30,545 nt of DNA from positions 1 through 30,545 of the IMG/VR virus record IMGVR_UViG_3300028840_002061; one strand, given 5' to 3'. This DNA is from a virus. The notes below the pieces were generated by a model. The model worked only from the letters and a program-made list of their open reading frames with translations, did not search any database and was not told the DNA's origin. Below, one piece after another: positions 16,084 through 24,246 of the stretch (position 1 is the first letter of the stretch; each line of letters begins with the position of its first letter). The position numbers and the translations under genes are program-made.

Positions 16084-17165
16084 ATCTTACTCCTTTGGGG
16101 CTTTTCTTTATATTTTATATTGTTCGCCCGCTCAAATACGTTTCGCCATTCATCTGTATGGTCTTTAATATGATATGTCTGCTTTACATGGCTATAAGCA
16201 TTTAATCCCATCTGCTTCCTGAGTTGTTTATCCTTGATAAGTTTAGTCAACTTATCGTACCATTCCTTCTCGTTATTAGCGTACATCCCCGTCTTGCCAT
16301 CATGGAACTTGCCGTGATACGGAGACCATTTGTTCCCAGTGCAGACAGTAGGTATCTTCAATGCGCTATATTCGTAATATTTGATTGCGCTCTTGCTGTA
16401 GTTAAACTTTATATCAGCCAGCGGTGCTATGCCTATGTCAAATCCTTGGTCGGCTATCAGCTTAGGTGCTTCTGGAAATTCGTTTGTCCCCGGCACAAAT
16501 TTACGCCTCGGCAGTTCCTTGAATATCTTACTGTCGTATCCTACATGAACAAAATCCACGTTATCGAACTTGTTCATTATCTTCTTCAGCACGGGTATTA
16601 TCATCTTAAGGTCTGTCTCATGTGTACTGCTTCCCTGCCAACCTATCTTTATACGCCCGTCTTTGCCTATCCTGTTCTCATAAGCCCAATCGTCCATATC
16701 AATATAATTAGGTATTACTGTTATCTTGCCATTGTATTTCTCATACTGCTTTTTAAGATATTCCGTGGATACGGTTATCATATCAGCGTTCCTTAGCATC
16801 GCCTCAATTATATAATATTTGTCAGGTGTAATATGTTTCTTAGCCGAGCTTTTAGGGTCTATGTTAAAGTAATCATCGTCCACATCCAATATTATCTTCT
16901 TCTTGAAATGAGTACGGCTCGCATACATCTGTGCGAGGGCTTCCTTACCGTCCACCTTCATAGTATATATCACATCGTACTTCATCCATATATCCGTCCA
17001 CAACTTTACAGCGTCCATCTTCTCAGGATACATACATCCTTCGCCCATGAGCTTGCCATGCGTTTTTATACCGAGATGTCGCATGGGTGCTATGCAGCGA
17101 TAGTATCCGCAACCACCATAGGTCTCGCGCTCTTTCCAATCTGTGTATATAGCAAGTATTTTCAT
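15996..17165 (-). CDS. GT4-like glycosyltransferase inside the structural operon
   Basis: 389 residues from ATG 17165 (site GAAGGTAGTGG); the ATG at 17249 lies inside the previous gene. It is a GT-B enzyme. The N-terminal domain has GGCGYYRCIAPMRHLG and LDVDDDYFNID (93-103). The C-terminal donor domain has VIPNYIDMDDW, IKIGWQGSSTHETDL (about 172-186) and FDIGIAPLADIKFNYSKSAIKYYEYSALKIP, with the conserved Glu in the last part. It transfers a sugar from an activated donor, target unknown. Expression with head and adaptor genes suggests glycosylation of a virion protein late in infection. The last ~29 codons overlap the adaptor gene and may not be conserved. Confidence 0.82.
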   Translation of the reverse strand: MKILAIYTDWKERETYGGCGYYRCIAPMRHLGIKTHGKLMGEGCMYPEKMDAVKLWTDIWMKYDVIYTMKVDGKEALAQMYASRTHFKKKIILDVDDDYFNIDPKSSAKKHITPDKYYIIEAMLRNADMITVSTEYLKKQYEKYNGKITVIPNYIDMDDWAYENRIGKDGRIKIGWQGSSTHETDLKMIIPVLKKIMNKFDNVDFVHVGYDSKIFKELPRRKFVPGTNEFPEAPKLIADQGFDIGIAPLADIKFNYSKSAIKYYEYSALKIPTVCTGNKWSPYHGKFHDGKTGMYANNEKEWYDKLTKLIKDKQLRKQMGLNAYSHVKQTYHIKDHTDEWRNVFERANNIKYKEKPQRSKIWTPPLLLTKLRGLLVKPTQVMKPQSSVI

Positions 17166-17401
17166 ACCACTACCTTCTTTGGATTCTCCTGTGTATAATG
17201 ATAAGCCTTCTGGTCCTCGGCGGCATCCATCTTTTTGGGATTCCACCACCTCGGCTTATTGTCTATCTTGAACATGAACGGCGTATAAACCCTCTGCATA
17301 AGTTTCTTGCATTGGGGGCATATCGCTATATGTTGGTCGTTCATAAGCTGTATAAGCGAAAGTTTATATCCACATTGACAACTATATTCGTATGTCGGCA
17401 T
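17162..17401 (-). CDS. FmdB-like zinc-ribbon protein
   Basis: 79 residues from ATG 17401, which overlaps the previous stop (TAATG). The N-terminus MPTYEYSCQCGY with a second knuckle CPQC at 28-31 is the FmdB-type small zinc ribbon. The first knuckle is C8-x-C10 instead of CxxC. A tail rich in Trp, Lys and Tyr (PRWWNPKKMD) follows. In bacteria this family is called a putative regulator. In phages short versions are frequent among head genes, with no proven role. Its ATGA overlap with the following glycosyltransferase indicates coupled translation. Confidence 0.75.
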   Translation of the reverse strand: MPTYEYSCQCGYKLSLIQLMNDQHIAICPQCKKLMQRVYTPFMFKIDNKPRWWNPKKMDAAEDQKAYHYTQENPKKVVV

Positions 17402-19419
17402 TAGAATCCTACCCCCAATAAACACATTTCGCCGTAAGGCGTATTGACAAAAGATATGAACAAATTATTTCCTCCATCAGTACAATTGAGGGCTATTAAT
17501 GGTCCTCCTGTAGCGTCTATATCCTGAAACGTCATGCCCGTTATGTTGGCTGCTCCGTTATTCGTTACTGTAAATGCAGCCCTTGTACCACCGCTATCGG
17601 ACTTCATTGTACCGCCGTTACCTGTAAAATCCGTGGCAGTAAGCGTGTTGGTATTATCAAGCTGTAACTCCCCGAGCGTCATGGTAAGTTGAGTTACCGA
17701 ACCACCGCCTGATAATATTGCTTTACCAGATGCCTTATTTATTATTACATTATACAAATAATTATTGCCCTTGGTCCAATTTTGGGTACCAGTTCCAATA
17801 AATTCCCATATTCCATTCGGCGTTGTTGCAATACCGGAATTATATAAATCGCCTTTTATATATATTTTCTTGCTAGCGGTTATATCTATATTCCCACTGG
17901 TGCCAGTCCAGTTATTCACAACAACATCATCAAGAACATATAAAAATATTCCTGTTCCCATCGCCTCCTCGACATTATGCACCTCGTTACCATCCGTGTC
18001 GAAATCCGTACCGCCCGTGGCGTTCGTGAACTTTATCGTCTCGCTGTCGTGATTCCATGTATTGTCCTCAAGCGAGAACAATGTTAAGGGACGGAATTCC
18101 GCGCTTCCCGGCTCAAGGATTGCCCCTCCATTACTGCGTTTCTGGAAATATATCATTGAAAAAAGGCCCGTCCTGAAATATATGGTCCTCCCTGATGCCC
18201 CGTCTATTTTAAAATAAACAGCATTCGTGAGGTTGAAACCATTCCAATCAATCTGAAAATCATTGACTTCTACGCTTCCGGTGCCGTTCAAATCTGAGCT
18301 ACCAGTCATTGTCACGTCACCGCCGCCATCGTCCCAGAAATTTATTATTCCGGTTCCTACATGTGAGAAGCTCTTCTGCGTGTAACTCCCGCCGGAATAA
18401 TATACTTGTATTATGGCGTTCATCGCCGTCGCCGGATTTATGTCCAGCGAGTCGTTCGCTTGTGCAAGCATTCGAGTATTCCCCGCGCTCCTATTGTACG
18501 CCCCACCGTTCAGTTTTATCTTCTCGCAATACACATTCCCTATCGTTGTGGTCGTAAACCCGGCAGGCGCGAACTCGGGAGCGACAAATCTACTGCCGTT
18601 ATGCGGGTTAGTGATGTTCCCGGAACCGAGCGCACGCCATATTCCTGAATTCGTGAGCCCGTTCACGTTAATCCCCATGTGACGCTTCCATTCGACCGTG
18701 TTACCGTTGTCGTCCAACGTTCCGCCGTTCAGGTATATGTCGTTGCTCTTGAAATTGTTCTGCAAGCTGTTCGTGCCGCCTGTGAAATCCACGCTCGCAT
18801 TCTCCGTGAACCAGTTCGCGCCTGTGCCGAGGTCAATATCAGCAATCTCAAAAGTGCAACCATAATTCGCAAACGTACCGCCTGCCTGACTATATACAGA
18901 ACCGTCTCCGTCAAGCACTATCGTGGTATCTGTATTCGCCACGGTGTTGGCGTTCGAATTGAACGCATCGTTTCCCTGATAAAGCACATATATCTTTGCC
19001 GTGCCGCCCCCTGTCTCGTTGATAATCCCGGTGCCGGTCGTCAGCTTGTTGCAGTATATGTCCTGACCATACGAGAGCGTCTGACCTGCCGCAACCGTCA
19101 TCAACTCGGCGATGGCGTTCGCCTTCGTCGGGTTCGCTCCGGTCCCGGACCCCGTGTGATCTAATATGCCCGTTGAGTTGATCGTCGCGCCTGCGTCGAA
19201 GTCGAAGTTCAGGACGACAGTCAGCTTGTTGCCGGCGTCGGTGTAGGTCCCGCCGGAGTCAACGCGGATCGTCCTGCTCGACTCGTTTCCCGTCAGGGCG
19301 ATCGCGTCGCCGTTCAGTATCGTAACATCATCGCCAGCACCAGGGGCTACACCTCCAGCCCAACTCGCACCAACGTTCCAGTTACCACCGCCAGCACCAT
19401 TGGAACTTATATCAGACAT
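17401..19419 (-). CDS. large Gly/Asn/Thr-rich beta-solenoid surface protein
   Basis: 672 residues. ATG 19419 follows AGAGGTTAAT. It opens with GNWNVGASWAGGVAPGAGDDVTI, a start often seen in beta-helical adhesins and phage surface proteins. It then repeats short strands separated by G/N/T turns (IINETGGGTAKIYVL, LYNSGIATTPNGIWEFIGTGTQNW). No hydrolase residues or signal peptide are recognised. Placed between the capsid-decoration gene and neck genes, it could be a head fibre, a decoration or an adhesin; a tailspike is less likely as no catalytic or head-binding domain is seen. The first third (18600-19400) is visibly richer in G+C than the surrounding genes, suggesting recent acquisition or domain shuffling. 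Confidence 0.7.
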   Translation of the reverse strand: MSDISSNGAGGGNWNVGASWAGGVAPGAGDDVTILNGDAIALTGNESSRTIRVDSGGTYTDAGNKLTVVLNFDFDAGATINSTGILDHTGSGTGANPTKANAIAELMTVAAGQTLSYGQDIYCNKLTTGTGIINETGGGTAKIYVLYQGNDAFNSNANTVANTDTTIVLDGDGSVYSQAGGTFANYGCTFEIADIDLGTGANWFTENASVDFTGGTNSLQNNFKSNDIYLNGGTLDDNGNTVEWKRHMGINVNGLTNSGIWRALGSGNITNPHNGSRFVAPEFAPAGFTTTTIGNVYCEKIKLNGGAYNRSAGNTRMLAQANDSLDINPATAMNAIIQVYYSGGSYTQKSFSHVGTGIINFWDDGGGDVTMTGSSDLNGTGSVEVNDFQIDWNGFNLTNAVYFKIDGASGRTIYFRTGLFSMIYFQKRSNGGAILEPGSAEFRPLTLFSLEDNTWNHDSETIKFTNATGGTDFDTDGNEVHNVEEAMGTGIFLYVLDDVVVNNWTGTSGNIDITASKKIYIKGDLYNSGIATTPNGIWEFIGTGTQNWTKGNNYLYNVIINKASGKAILSGGGSVTQLTMTLGELQLDNTNTLTATDFTGNGGTMKSDSGGTRAAFTVTNNGAANITGMTFQDIDATGGPLIALNCTDGGNNLFISFVNTPYGEMCLLGVGF

Positions 19420-19437
19420 AATATTAACCTCTGTTTT

Positions 19438-19770
19438 TTAATCTACGACAATGCCGTAAACGACAACACCGCTGAGTTGAACCGCGCTACCAAGCGTTAT
19501 CACAAACGCCTGATTATCAGACAGGAGAAGCGGAGAATCAGGACCGAATCTCACAACCTCGCCTGAATTAGCGGCTTCTGATATAGCACCCGTAATAGCC
19601 GTTGACCCATCTTTCCATGTCGCGGTATTTGAACCTGCTGACTTGGCAAATACGGCGGCTATGGCAATTTTCTTCCCTGTGCCAGGAGCTGCTATAATCG
19701 TATGGTTTGTAGCAGTAGCTATATCAATCTTTGCATACAGCGGATATTTTATAGTTAACTGTGCTTTCAT
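19438..19770 (-). CDS. small capsid-associated protein, possible decoration protein
   Basis: 110 residues from ATG 19770, directly behind GGAGAAGATA. It is strand-rich with small residues: QLTIKYPLYAKIDIATATNHTIIA, KKIAIAAVFAKSAGSNTATWKDG and a hydrophobic end VVYGIVVD. Size, beta character and place right after the major capsid gene suit a decoration (cement) or head-fibre protein. Between it and the capsid gene is a terminator-like hairpin, which would lower its expression relative to capsid. I do not recognise a named family. Confidence 0.6.
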   Translation of the reverse strand: MKAQLTIKYPLYAKIDIATATNHTIIAAPGTGKKIAIAAVFAKSAGSNTATWKDGSTAITGAISEAANSGEVVRFGPDSPLLLSDNQAFVITLGSAVQLSGVVVYGIVVD

Positions 19771-19796
19771 TATCTTCTCCTTAATCAAAATATGGA

Positions 19797-19817
19797 CGGG
19801 GTTGAATTGCAACCCCG
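19797..19817 (-). terminator. terminator-like hairpin downstream of major capsid gene
   Basis: The minus-strand transcript reads CGGGGTTG, a five-base loop, then CAACCCCG, a perfect 8-bp GC-rich stem, followed within a few bases by ATATTTTG. The U stretch is short, so it may be a weak or leaky intrinsic terminator that sets a step-down after the capsid gene. Confidence 0.55.
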
Positions 19818-19834
19818 CCCATTAGTTGCCTATT

Positions 19835-20761
19835 TTAGGCAGTCGCGCCTGACTGAATCACGCGGACCCAGTTAGCGTTCAGTATCTTCGGAACATAAGC
19901 GAGCTTCCAGCCAGCGGTCGAGTACATATTGAGAGGATTCTCAGTACCACCAGAATCTGCTGAATGGACTATCACTTTCTTCCGCTCCCCTTCAAGGTCG
20001 GTAATGCCGTAGCCTTCCTGACCCATGCAGAGAGTGTAATGAACCGCGCCACTTGACCTGTTAGCCGTGCCGTCCACATCAGAGCGATAGGGCATGGTCG
20101 TGAGGACAAACCTCATACCGAACCACTTGCCTACCTCGCCCTTGTAGAGGTCGGTAACACCCGAGTATGTCTTTGCATCTACCCATGTAGAATCGCCAAA
20201 GAAGTCATACTCCGTGTAAGGCTCAAGGACAGATGCGTAGAAGCCACCGGCGAATTTCATCGCCTTCTCCTGCTGTAAGTCCCTGTACGCCTTTTTGATG
20301 TCTGTAGACGTAAGCACATCGGTTGCCGTGATAGCTGCCATATTAGCAGCCGTGGAAACCACCTGTGCCGTGCCGTTCACATACACCTCGTTACCAGTAA
20401 GTTCCTCCACCGTAGCCGCACACTGCTCCGCAAGTATAGGTATCCTCTGAGTTATTCCCTCATCAAGAGCCGTGAGAGAAACAAGCCCGGAAATCTTGAC
20501 GTAATCGCCATATTCCGCGACAGTTGCGCTCACATTCTCTGCGCTGAGGTTAGAACCAGTGGGATTTGTGCCTTCCGTGAGAGCCGTGGTAGCCGTGGAA
20601 AGGTTCAGATACCTTGAGAAGTATATGACCTTACCTTCGCCCATAGGGAGAGGACGCTTCTGACCGAACTGGTCAAGCACCTTAAGCTCGTCAACTCTTT
20701 TCAGAAACAAATCGTCATAATAAGTCTGCATAAGAGCTGACAGATTAGATGTAGTATTCAT
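19835..20761 (-). CDS. major capsid protein, N4-gp56 family
   Basis: 308 residues from ATG 20761, eight bases after GGAG; a GTG three codons earlier overlaps the ribosome site and is rejected. N4-gp56-type hallmarks are an N-terminal helix (YYDDLFLKRVDELKVLDQFG), PLPMGEGKVIYFSRYLNL, TALTEGTNPTGSNL and EYGDYVKISGLVSLT. A later GFYASVLEPYTEYD and a WKLAYVPKILNANWVRVIQS ending follow. It has the HK97-type shell role and is somewhat shorter than many relatives. Scaffold lies directly upstream in the operon. Its leader can form a strong hairpin over the Shine-Dalgarno sequence. A hairpin after the stop may separate it from downstream genes. Confidence 0.88.
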   Translation of the reverse strand: MNTTSNLSALMQTYYDDLFLKRVDELKVLDQFGQKRPLPMGEGKVIYFSRYLNLSTATTALTEGTNPTGSNLSAENVSATVAEYGDYVKISGLVSLTALDEGITQRIPILAEQCAATVEELTGNEVYVNGTAQVVSTAANMAAITATDVLTSTDIKKAYRDLQQEKAMKFAGGFYASVLEPYTEYDFFGDSTWVDAKTYSGVTDLYKGEVGKWFGMRFVLTTMPYRSDVDGTANRSSGAVHYTLCMGQEGYGITDLEGERKKVIVHSADSGGTENPLNMYSTAGWKLAYVPKILNANWVRVIQSGATA

Positions 20762-20764
20762 TAG

Positions 20765-20855
20765 CTTCACTCCTTTCTTTAGAGTAACAACAGATTACCA
20801 TGATACACGGGTTCCGTTGTTTTTGAACTCGGATTAATGAAAGAAAGGAGTGAAG
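20765..20855 (-). promoter_or_regulatory. capsid-gene leader with Shine-Dalgarno-sequestering inverted repeat
   Basis: Perfect 16-bp inverted repeat: CTTCACTCCTTTCTTT at 20765-20780 and AAAGAAAGGAGTGAAG at 20840-20855. In the minus-strand mRNA the arm at 20765-20780 reads as AAAGAAAGGAGTGAAG and contains the capsid Shine-Dalgarno sequence. The arm transcribed first is its exact complement. The 59-base loop holds a smaller stem (AACAAC/GTTGTT). Paired, it would hide the ribosome site of the capsid gene. No U-run follows, so it is not a terminator. Confidence 0.75.
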
Positions 20856-20866
20856 TAAATCAGAAT

Positions 20867-21685
20867 CTAATAGCGGTGTCTGATTGTTTCCTGTCCTGTT
20901 TCACGCTTCGTATGTTCCTTAGCAAGTTTCTCTCTCTGCTTGGGGGTGAGCTTTCTGAGCTGTTCATAGCTCATGCCCGATGCCCCTGAGGGAGATGGCG
21001 ACTTGCCCCCGCCCTTCGATACACCAGCAACCAATTTCTCGGACTCTTTACTCATATTACCAAAGTTTCCTTTTGCCTCTAATGCTCTCAGGAATTTAGG
21101 GTTTCCCGTTTTCATCAGGGCGTATGTAAAAGGAGTTTCGGTTAATAGTAATCCTTTGTCCTTTCGTATAATATCTTCTACCTGAGACCTGACATCATCA
21201 TAACCTTCAAGCGATTCAATCGCTGCCTTGTCAGATTTCTGAATCTCAAGCAATTTATCTTGTTTCTGTTCCTTCTTTAAAGTCCCTATTTCTTCCTGTA
21301 CCGTGTGTTTTACCACTTCCTTAATAGCCGCAATAGGGTCTTTCTGCGATAATTCCGCTACCTTGTCTCTATCCAACTCGCTTGACTTGCCGGGGTCATA
21401 CTGTTTCTTCACGATGCTTCCATCTTCCCCTATATCAAGCCCATGCTCCGCCAACTTCTTCTTCATTTTGTCGGCTTCGTTCTTGTTCTGCTGCGCCCAT
21501 TTCTGAGCGTCCCTTCTGCGTTTCTCGGTCTTGTCCCTTTCCTTTTCCAGTTCCTTGATTTTAGCCTTGAGAGCATCGGGGTCATCCTCGTCCTCAAGGT
21601 TACTTACCTCCAAATCCTCATCATCCAGTACATCGTCGTTAGCTTGGTCGCCATCTTGGTCGATGTTTGGGTTGACATTAATCAT
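20867..21685 (-). CDS. scaffolding protein
   Basis: 272 residues from ATG 21685 behind GGAGGAATAG. The N-terminus is very acidic (DDVLDDEDLEVSNLEDEDD). It is followed by a charged coiled coil (DALKAKIKELEKERDKTEKRRRD and on to about residue 85), a long helical middle, and a basic C-terminal helix (YEQLRKLTPKQREKLAKEHTKR) suited to bind the inside of the capsid protein. Place between portal and major capsid genes and the low hydrophobicity fit a head-assembly scaffold. No protease motif is present, so the scaffold probably leaves rather than being cut. The start overlaps the previous small gene by eight bases. Confidence 0.85.
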   Translation of the reverse strand: MINVNPNIDQDGDQANDDVLDDEDLEVSNLEDEDDPDALKAKIKELEKERDKTEKRRRDAQKWAQQNKNEADKMKKKLAEHGLDIGEDGSIVKKQYDPGKSSELDRDKVAELSQKDPIAAIKEVVKHTVQEEIGTLKKEQKQDKLLEIQKSDKAAIESLEGYDDVRSQVEDIIRKDKGLLLTETPFTYALMKTGNPKFLRALEAKGNFGNMSKESEKLVAGVSKGGGKSPSPSGASGMSYEQLRKLTPKQREKLAKEHTKRETGQETIRHRY

Positions 21686-21971
21686 CTATTCCTCCTTTCA
21701 TTTGTTTTTCTAATTCAAAACCACCTTCAATGTGGTTTTTTACATGGTTCAATAATTCTATCCAAGTATCCCTGATAGCCCTTCGTTTAACAACTTCCTC
21801 AAGAAATCCATTATAATCTTTAGGAAGGGTATCGAAACTAATAAATTTATCCATCTGCTCAATAGCATCTTTAATATAGGATTCAATTCTTTTCCACCCT
21901 TCGGTTTGACACATCTCTTTGAACTCTTTTGCCGTCTTGAGTAATTCTTTCTGCTCATCGTCTAATTCCAT
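21678..21971 (-). CDS. small helical protein between portal and scaffold
   Basis: 97 residues from ATG 21971, which overlaps the portal stop (TAATG) after GGGGAGGG. It is acidic and helical, with KEFKEMCQTEGWKRIESYIKDAIEQMD and FLEEVVKRRAIRDTWIELLNHVK. Many phages encode an uncharacterised protein of this size and layout at this place. It might be a head-assembly helper or scaffold partner. No motif decides. It overlaps the scaffold start, so the three genes are probably translated in a coupled way. Confidence 0.7.
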   Translation of the reverse strand: MELDDEQKELLKTAKEFKEMCQTEGWKRIESYIKDAIEQMDKFISFDTLPKDYNGFLEEVVKRRAIRDTWIELLNHVKNHIEGGFELEKQMKGGIDD

Positions 21972-23839
21972 TAAGCCCTCCCCATAGCTCCGGCAATACC
22001 GCCTATCTGTGATGCCTCAACTCCCGCAACATTGGGCGGACCAGCCCCGCCAGCCCTCTCGCCCACTTGCCCGAGGTGGGGAGAAACACCGCCAGCGGGG
22101 CCGATGTTAGGTGCTCCTATAAGTTGTTTCATCATCTGCTCGTCCTGTGGCGTTATGACCTCATCCGAATCCTTAAACCCGAATGATTCCCATATACGCC
22201 TTAACAGGGCAAACGTAAGACTTGCCATCGCCTGTGGGGGAAAGCCCCTTATAATATTTAAGAATGATATGAATTGCTGTTGCTTAATCATTTTATTCTC
22301 GGTGTCCATAGCCGTTATTATCTCAAACTTGTAGTCATAATCAAGGTCGCTCAACAGTAAGTCCCTGAATATGACCTCCTTGCCTTCCTTAATCGGTATC
22401 TGTTCAGCCCTTCCGAGGAACTGCTTGTCAAGGTCGTAGGTAGCTTCTACCATCGGCTTTATCACAAGCTCGCTCATACGGTCTGCTATATCTACAACAC
22501 GATTCATACCATGACGCTCCATGCCTGCCACTTCCGTGGCAGTAGTCCTCGCCCGTGCGGGTGCGCCCTGCATTATCGCCTGTGCGCCCGTGGTATTCAT
22601 AATGTTGTCTCTTATCAGCCTAAATAGCTGTATTCCGGTAGCCATTATCTGACCTCCGGCTGTTCTCAATGGTATTATATCATTCTCGTTCCTGACATCG
22701 AATACTTTCATGGGAGCGGCTTTGAGATGGCTCTTTAATGTGGGGCAACCTATGTTCCTGAGCCACATATTATGGAGCGTGAATGTGCCGTCATCTACCA
22801 TCTGGTTCATAACGGTATTTATCTGCGCCTGGTCGTTCTTTATAAGCTCGCATATCCCTATGCCCCACGGCGTATTCGGTACGGGTATGTAAGGGCAGAT
22901 TATATATGGCTTCTTCTGATGATGATACGGATTCCTTGATACCCTGATAACCACGCCGTTAGCCATTGTTATCACACACGGTATCTTCTTGCCTTTGCCC
23001 TCAAGGTCGAAATCGAGCCATAATTCGTATAGTTCCACGGGTATCGTAGATGAGTCCAACTGCTCAGGAGAATACCTCAAATCGTATTTCTGATATGACT
23101 TATCGCTGTTAGGTACGGCATCCCCGAGTGCTTTGGCGGGCACTTCGTCAAGGTTCTGGTAGTATCCTTTGGGCTTACCCTTGTCGGGCCCGCTCTCTAT
23201 CTTGCCCTTCTCGTGCTTTTTCAGTTCCTCCATAGTGGTCTCTGAGCGTTCCATTATCATCTCAAGCTCGTCTGCCGTCTGTCCCTGACCTATGAGAAAC
23301 ATATTAAAGGGGTCTTTATTCTCAAACATCACATCGTCATATATCGTAACGCTTTCCTCTTTGCCGTTCCGTATGACTGTCTTTCTCTGATAATCCCAAA
23401 AGTATTTCATTATTCCTGTGCCGTACAGTCCTGTTTTGCGTATGAACATCTCAAGCGTTTTCTCAACACCTGCATTACGCCATTGTTTCTCGAACTTAGC
23501 CTTGATTACATCAGCCCTTATCTTAGACGCTTCTCGCTGATTCCCCGGTACTGGCCCTTCATACCTCACGTTGAACGGTGGTATGATAGACAGTATAAGC
23601 CGTTTTATACGGCTCACTATGGTCTCCACAGCGTTATGTGTCTCCTGAACGAACAGGTTAGCCGACCCCTTGTACCTGTCCTTGCGGAGTACACCCCTGT
23701 AATTCTTCTCGTACCTCTGCCAATCGGTACGCATATACGCCATCTCAGAGTTAAATCTGTCGCGTATATTCTCTATAATCTGTTTTCCGCGTACCTTCTG
23801 GTCTTCTGTCATTTTCTTTTTTTCCCACGCATAGGACAT
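21971..23839 (-). CDS. portal protein (P22 gp1-like)
   Basis: 622 residues. ATG 23839 lies behind AGGAAAAAT and inside the end of a basic microprotein gene. Portal features are a helical start (IIENIRDRFNSEMAYMRTDWQRYEKNYRG), SIIPPFNVRYEG, MIRKTGLYGTGIMKYFWDY-type wing residues and PFNMFLIGQGQTAD. A PYIPVPNTPWGIGICELIKNDQAQINTVMNQMVDD stem and TGAQAIMQGAPARARTTATEVAGM (clip/crown side) follow. It forms the dodecameric ring through which TerL pumps DNA, and it nucleates head assembly. The C-terminal tail is Gly/Pro/Ala-rich (GPAGGVSPHLGQVGERAGGAGPP), probably flexible. Confidence 0.88.
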   Translation of the reverse strand: MSYAWEKKKMTEDQKVRGKQIIENIRDRFNSEMAYMRTDWQRYEKNYRGVLRKDRYKGSANLFVQETHNAVETIVSRIKRLILSIIPPFNVRYEGPVPGNQREASKIRADVIKAKFEKQWRNAGVEKTLEMFIRKTGLYGTGIMKYFWDYQRKTVIRNGKEESVTIYDDVMFENKDPFNMFLIGQGQTADELEMIMERSETTMEELKKHEKGKIESGPDKGKPKGYYQNLDEVPAKALGDAVPNSDKSYQKYDLRYSPEQLDSSTIPVELYELWLDFDLEGKGKKIPCVITMANGVVIRVSRNPYHHQKKPYIICPYIPVPNTPWGIGICELIKNDQAQINTVMNQMVDDGTFTLHNMWLRNIGCPTLKSHLKAAPMKVFDVRNENDIIPLRTAGGQIMATGIQLFRLIRDNIMNTTGAQAIMQGAPARARTTATEVAGMERHGMNRVVDIADRMSELVIKPMVEATYDLDKQFLGRAEQIPIKEGKEVIFRDLLLSDLDYDYKFEIITAMDTENKMIKQQQFISFLNIIRGFPPQAMASLTFALLRRIWESFGFKDSDEVITPQDEQMMKQLIGAPNIGPAGGVSPHLGQVGERAGGAGPPNVAGVEASQIGGIAGAMGRA

Positions 23840-23943
23840 ATTTTTCCTGATTTTTTTCTGCGTCCTATCCTATATTTTCTTTTTTGATATGACCCCTTAT
23901 AAGGTCCAGTACCATCTCTTACGCCACGTCTATTTTTACTCAT
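23809..23943 (-). CDS. basic microprotein overlapping portal start
   Basis: 44 residues; ATG 23943 overlaps the previous stop (TAATG), and the last ten codons overlap the portal gene by 31 bases in another frame. It is extremely basic (RGVRDGTGPYKGSYQKRKY, then RIGRRKKSGK) and holds one Cys (KICPMRG). GTGPYKGS-type microproteins recur before phage head genes in my experience, without assigned function. Charge suggests RNA or DNA binding, or packing inside the head. Its translation through the portal start could tune portal synthesis. Confidence 0.65.
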   Translation of the reverse strand: MSKNRRGVRDGTGPYKGSYQKRKYRIGRRKKSGKICPMRGKKRK

Positions 23944-24080
23944 TATTTTTTCCTTTTCCGTTTATGCGGTTTCTGTCCGGTTGATGCTACGCAGACGGCA
24001 TAAGGATTAACCTTTTTACCGCCCTTCCGCATTTTTGCCTTTACTTTACGAATACAACGCATGAGCTTTTTGGGAGACAT
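23943..24080 (-). CDS. basic microprotein with NPYAVC motif
   Basis: 45 residues from ATG 24080 behind AAGGAGGGGAAAG; longer in-frame starts lie inside the upstream gene. Sequence features are KKLMRCIRKVKAKMRKGG, then NPYAVCVASTG and a Lys/Arg tail. 'GG-x-x-NPYAVC' is a recurring short motif of unassigned phage microproteins. Two Cys might bind metal with partners. Likely a DNA- or head-associated peptide; function unknown. Confidence 0.65.
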   Translation of the reverse strand: MSPKKLMRCIRKVKAKMRKGGKKVNPYAVCVASTGQKPHKRKRKK

Positions 24081-24241
24081 TACTTTCCCCTCCTTACTCT
24101 TACGGGACGCGGAACCCATGTACCAATAATGCTTTTGTAGAATAACTCGCTGCCACGCTTCTCCTTGACTGTCCATGCGCGGTTAAGCTGTCTCAGGCGT
24201 TTCCTCTGCTTGGCTGCCTGTTTAGCGGTTGACGCAATCAA
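24080..24241 (-). CDS. basic microprotein, start uncertain
   Basis: 53 residues if begun at the TTG at 24241, which has no ribosome site. It contains IASTAKQAAKQRKRLRQLNR and a WVPRPVRVRRGK end, again strongly basic, and ends with TAATG overlap into the next gene. An ATG at 24254 has a good GAGGGG site but runs into a stop after ten codons. One T fewer in the TTTT run at 24238-24241 would join that ATG to this frame. So either a homopolymer error, a +1 shift or a true TTG start. The frame itself looks coding. Confidence 0.45.
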   Translation of the reverse strand: MIASTAKQAAKQRKRLRQLNRAWTVKEKRGSELFYKSIIGTWVPRPVRVRRGK

Positions 24242-24246
24242 AGGTT

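Noticed and set aside
18309-19164. Plus-strand frames opposite the beta-solenoid gene
   Set aside because: Low-complexity translations without starts; explained by the G+C-rich codon pattern of the minus-strand gene.
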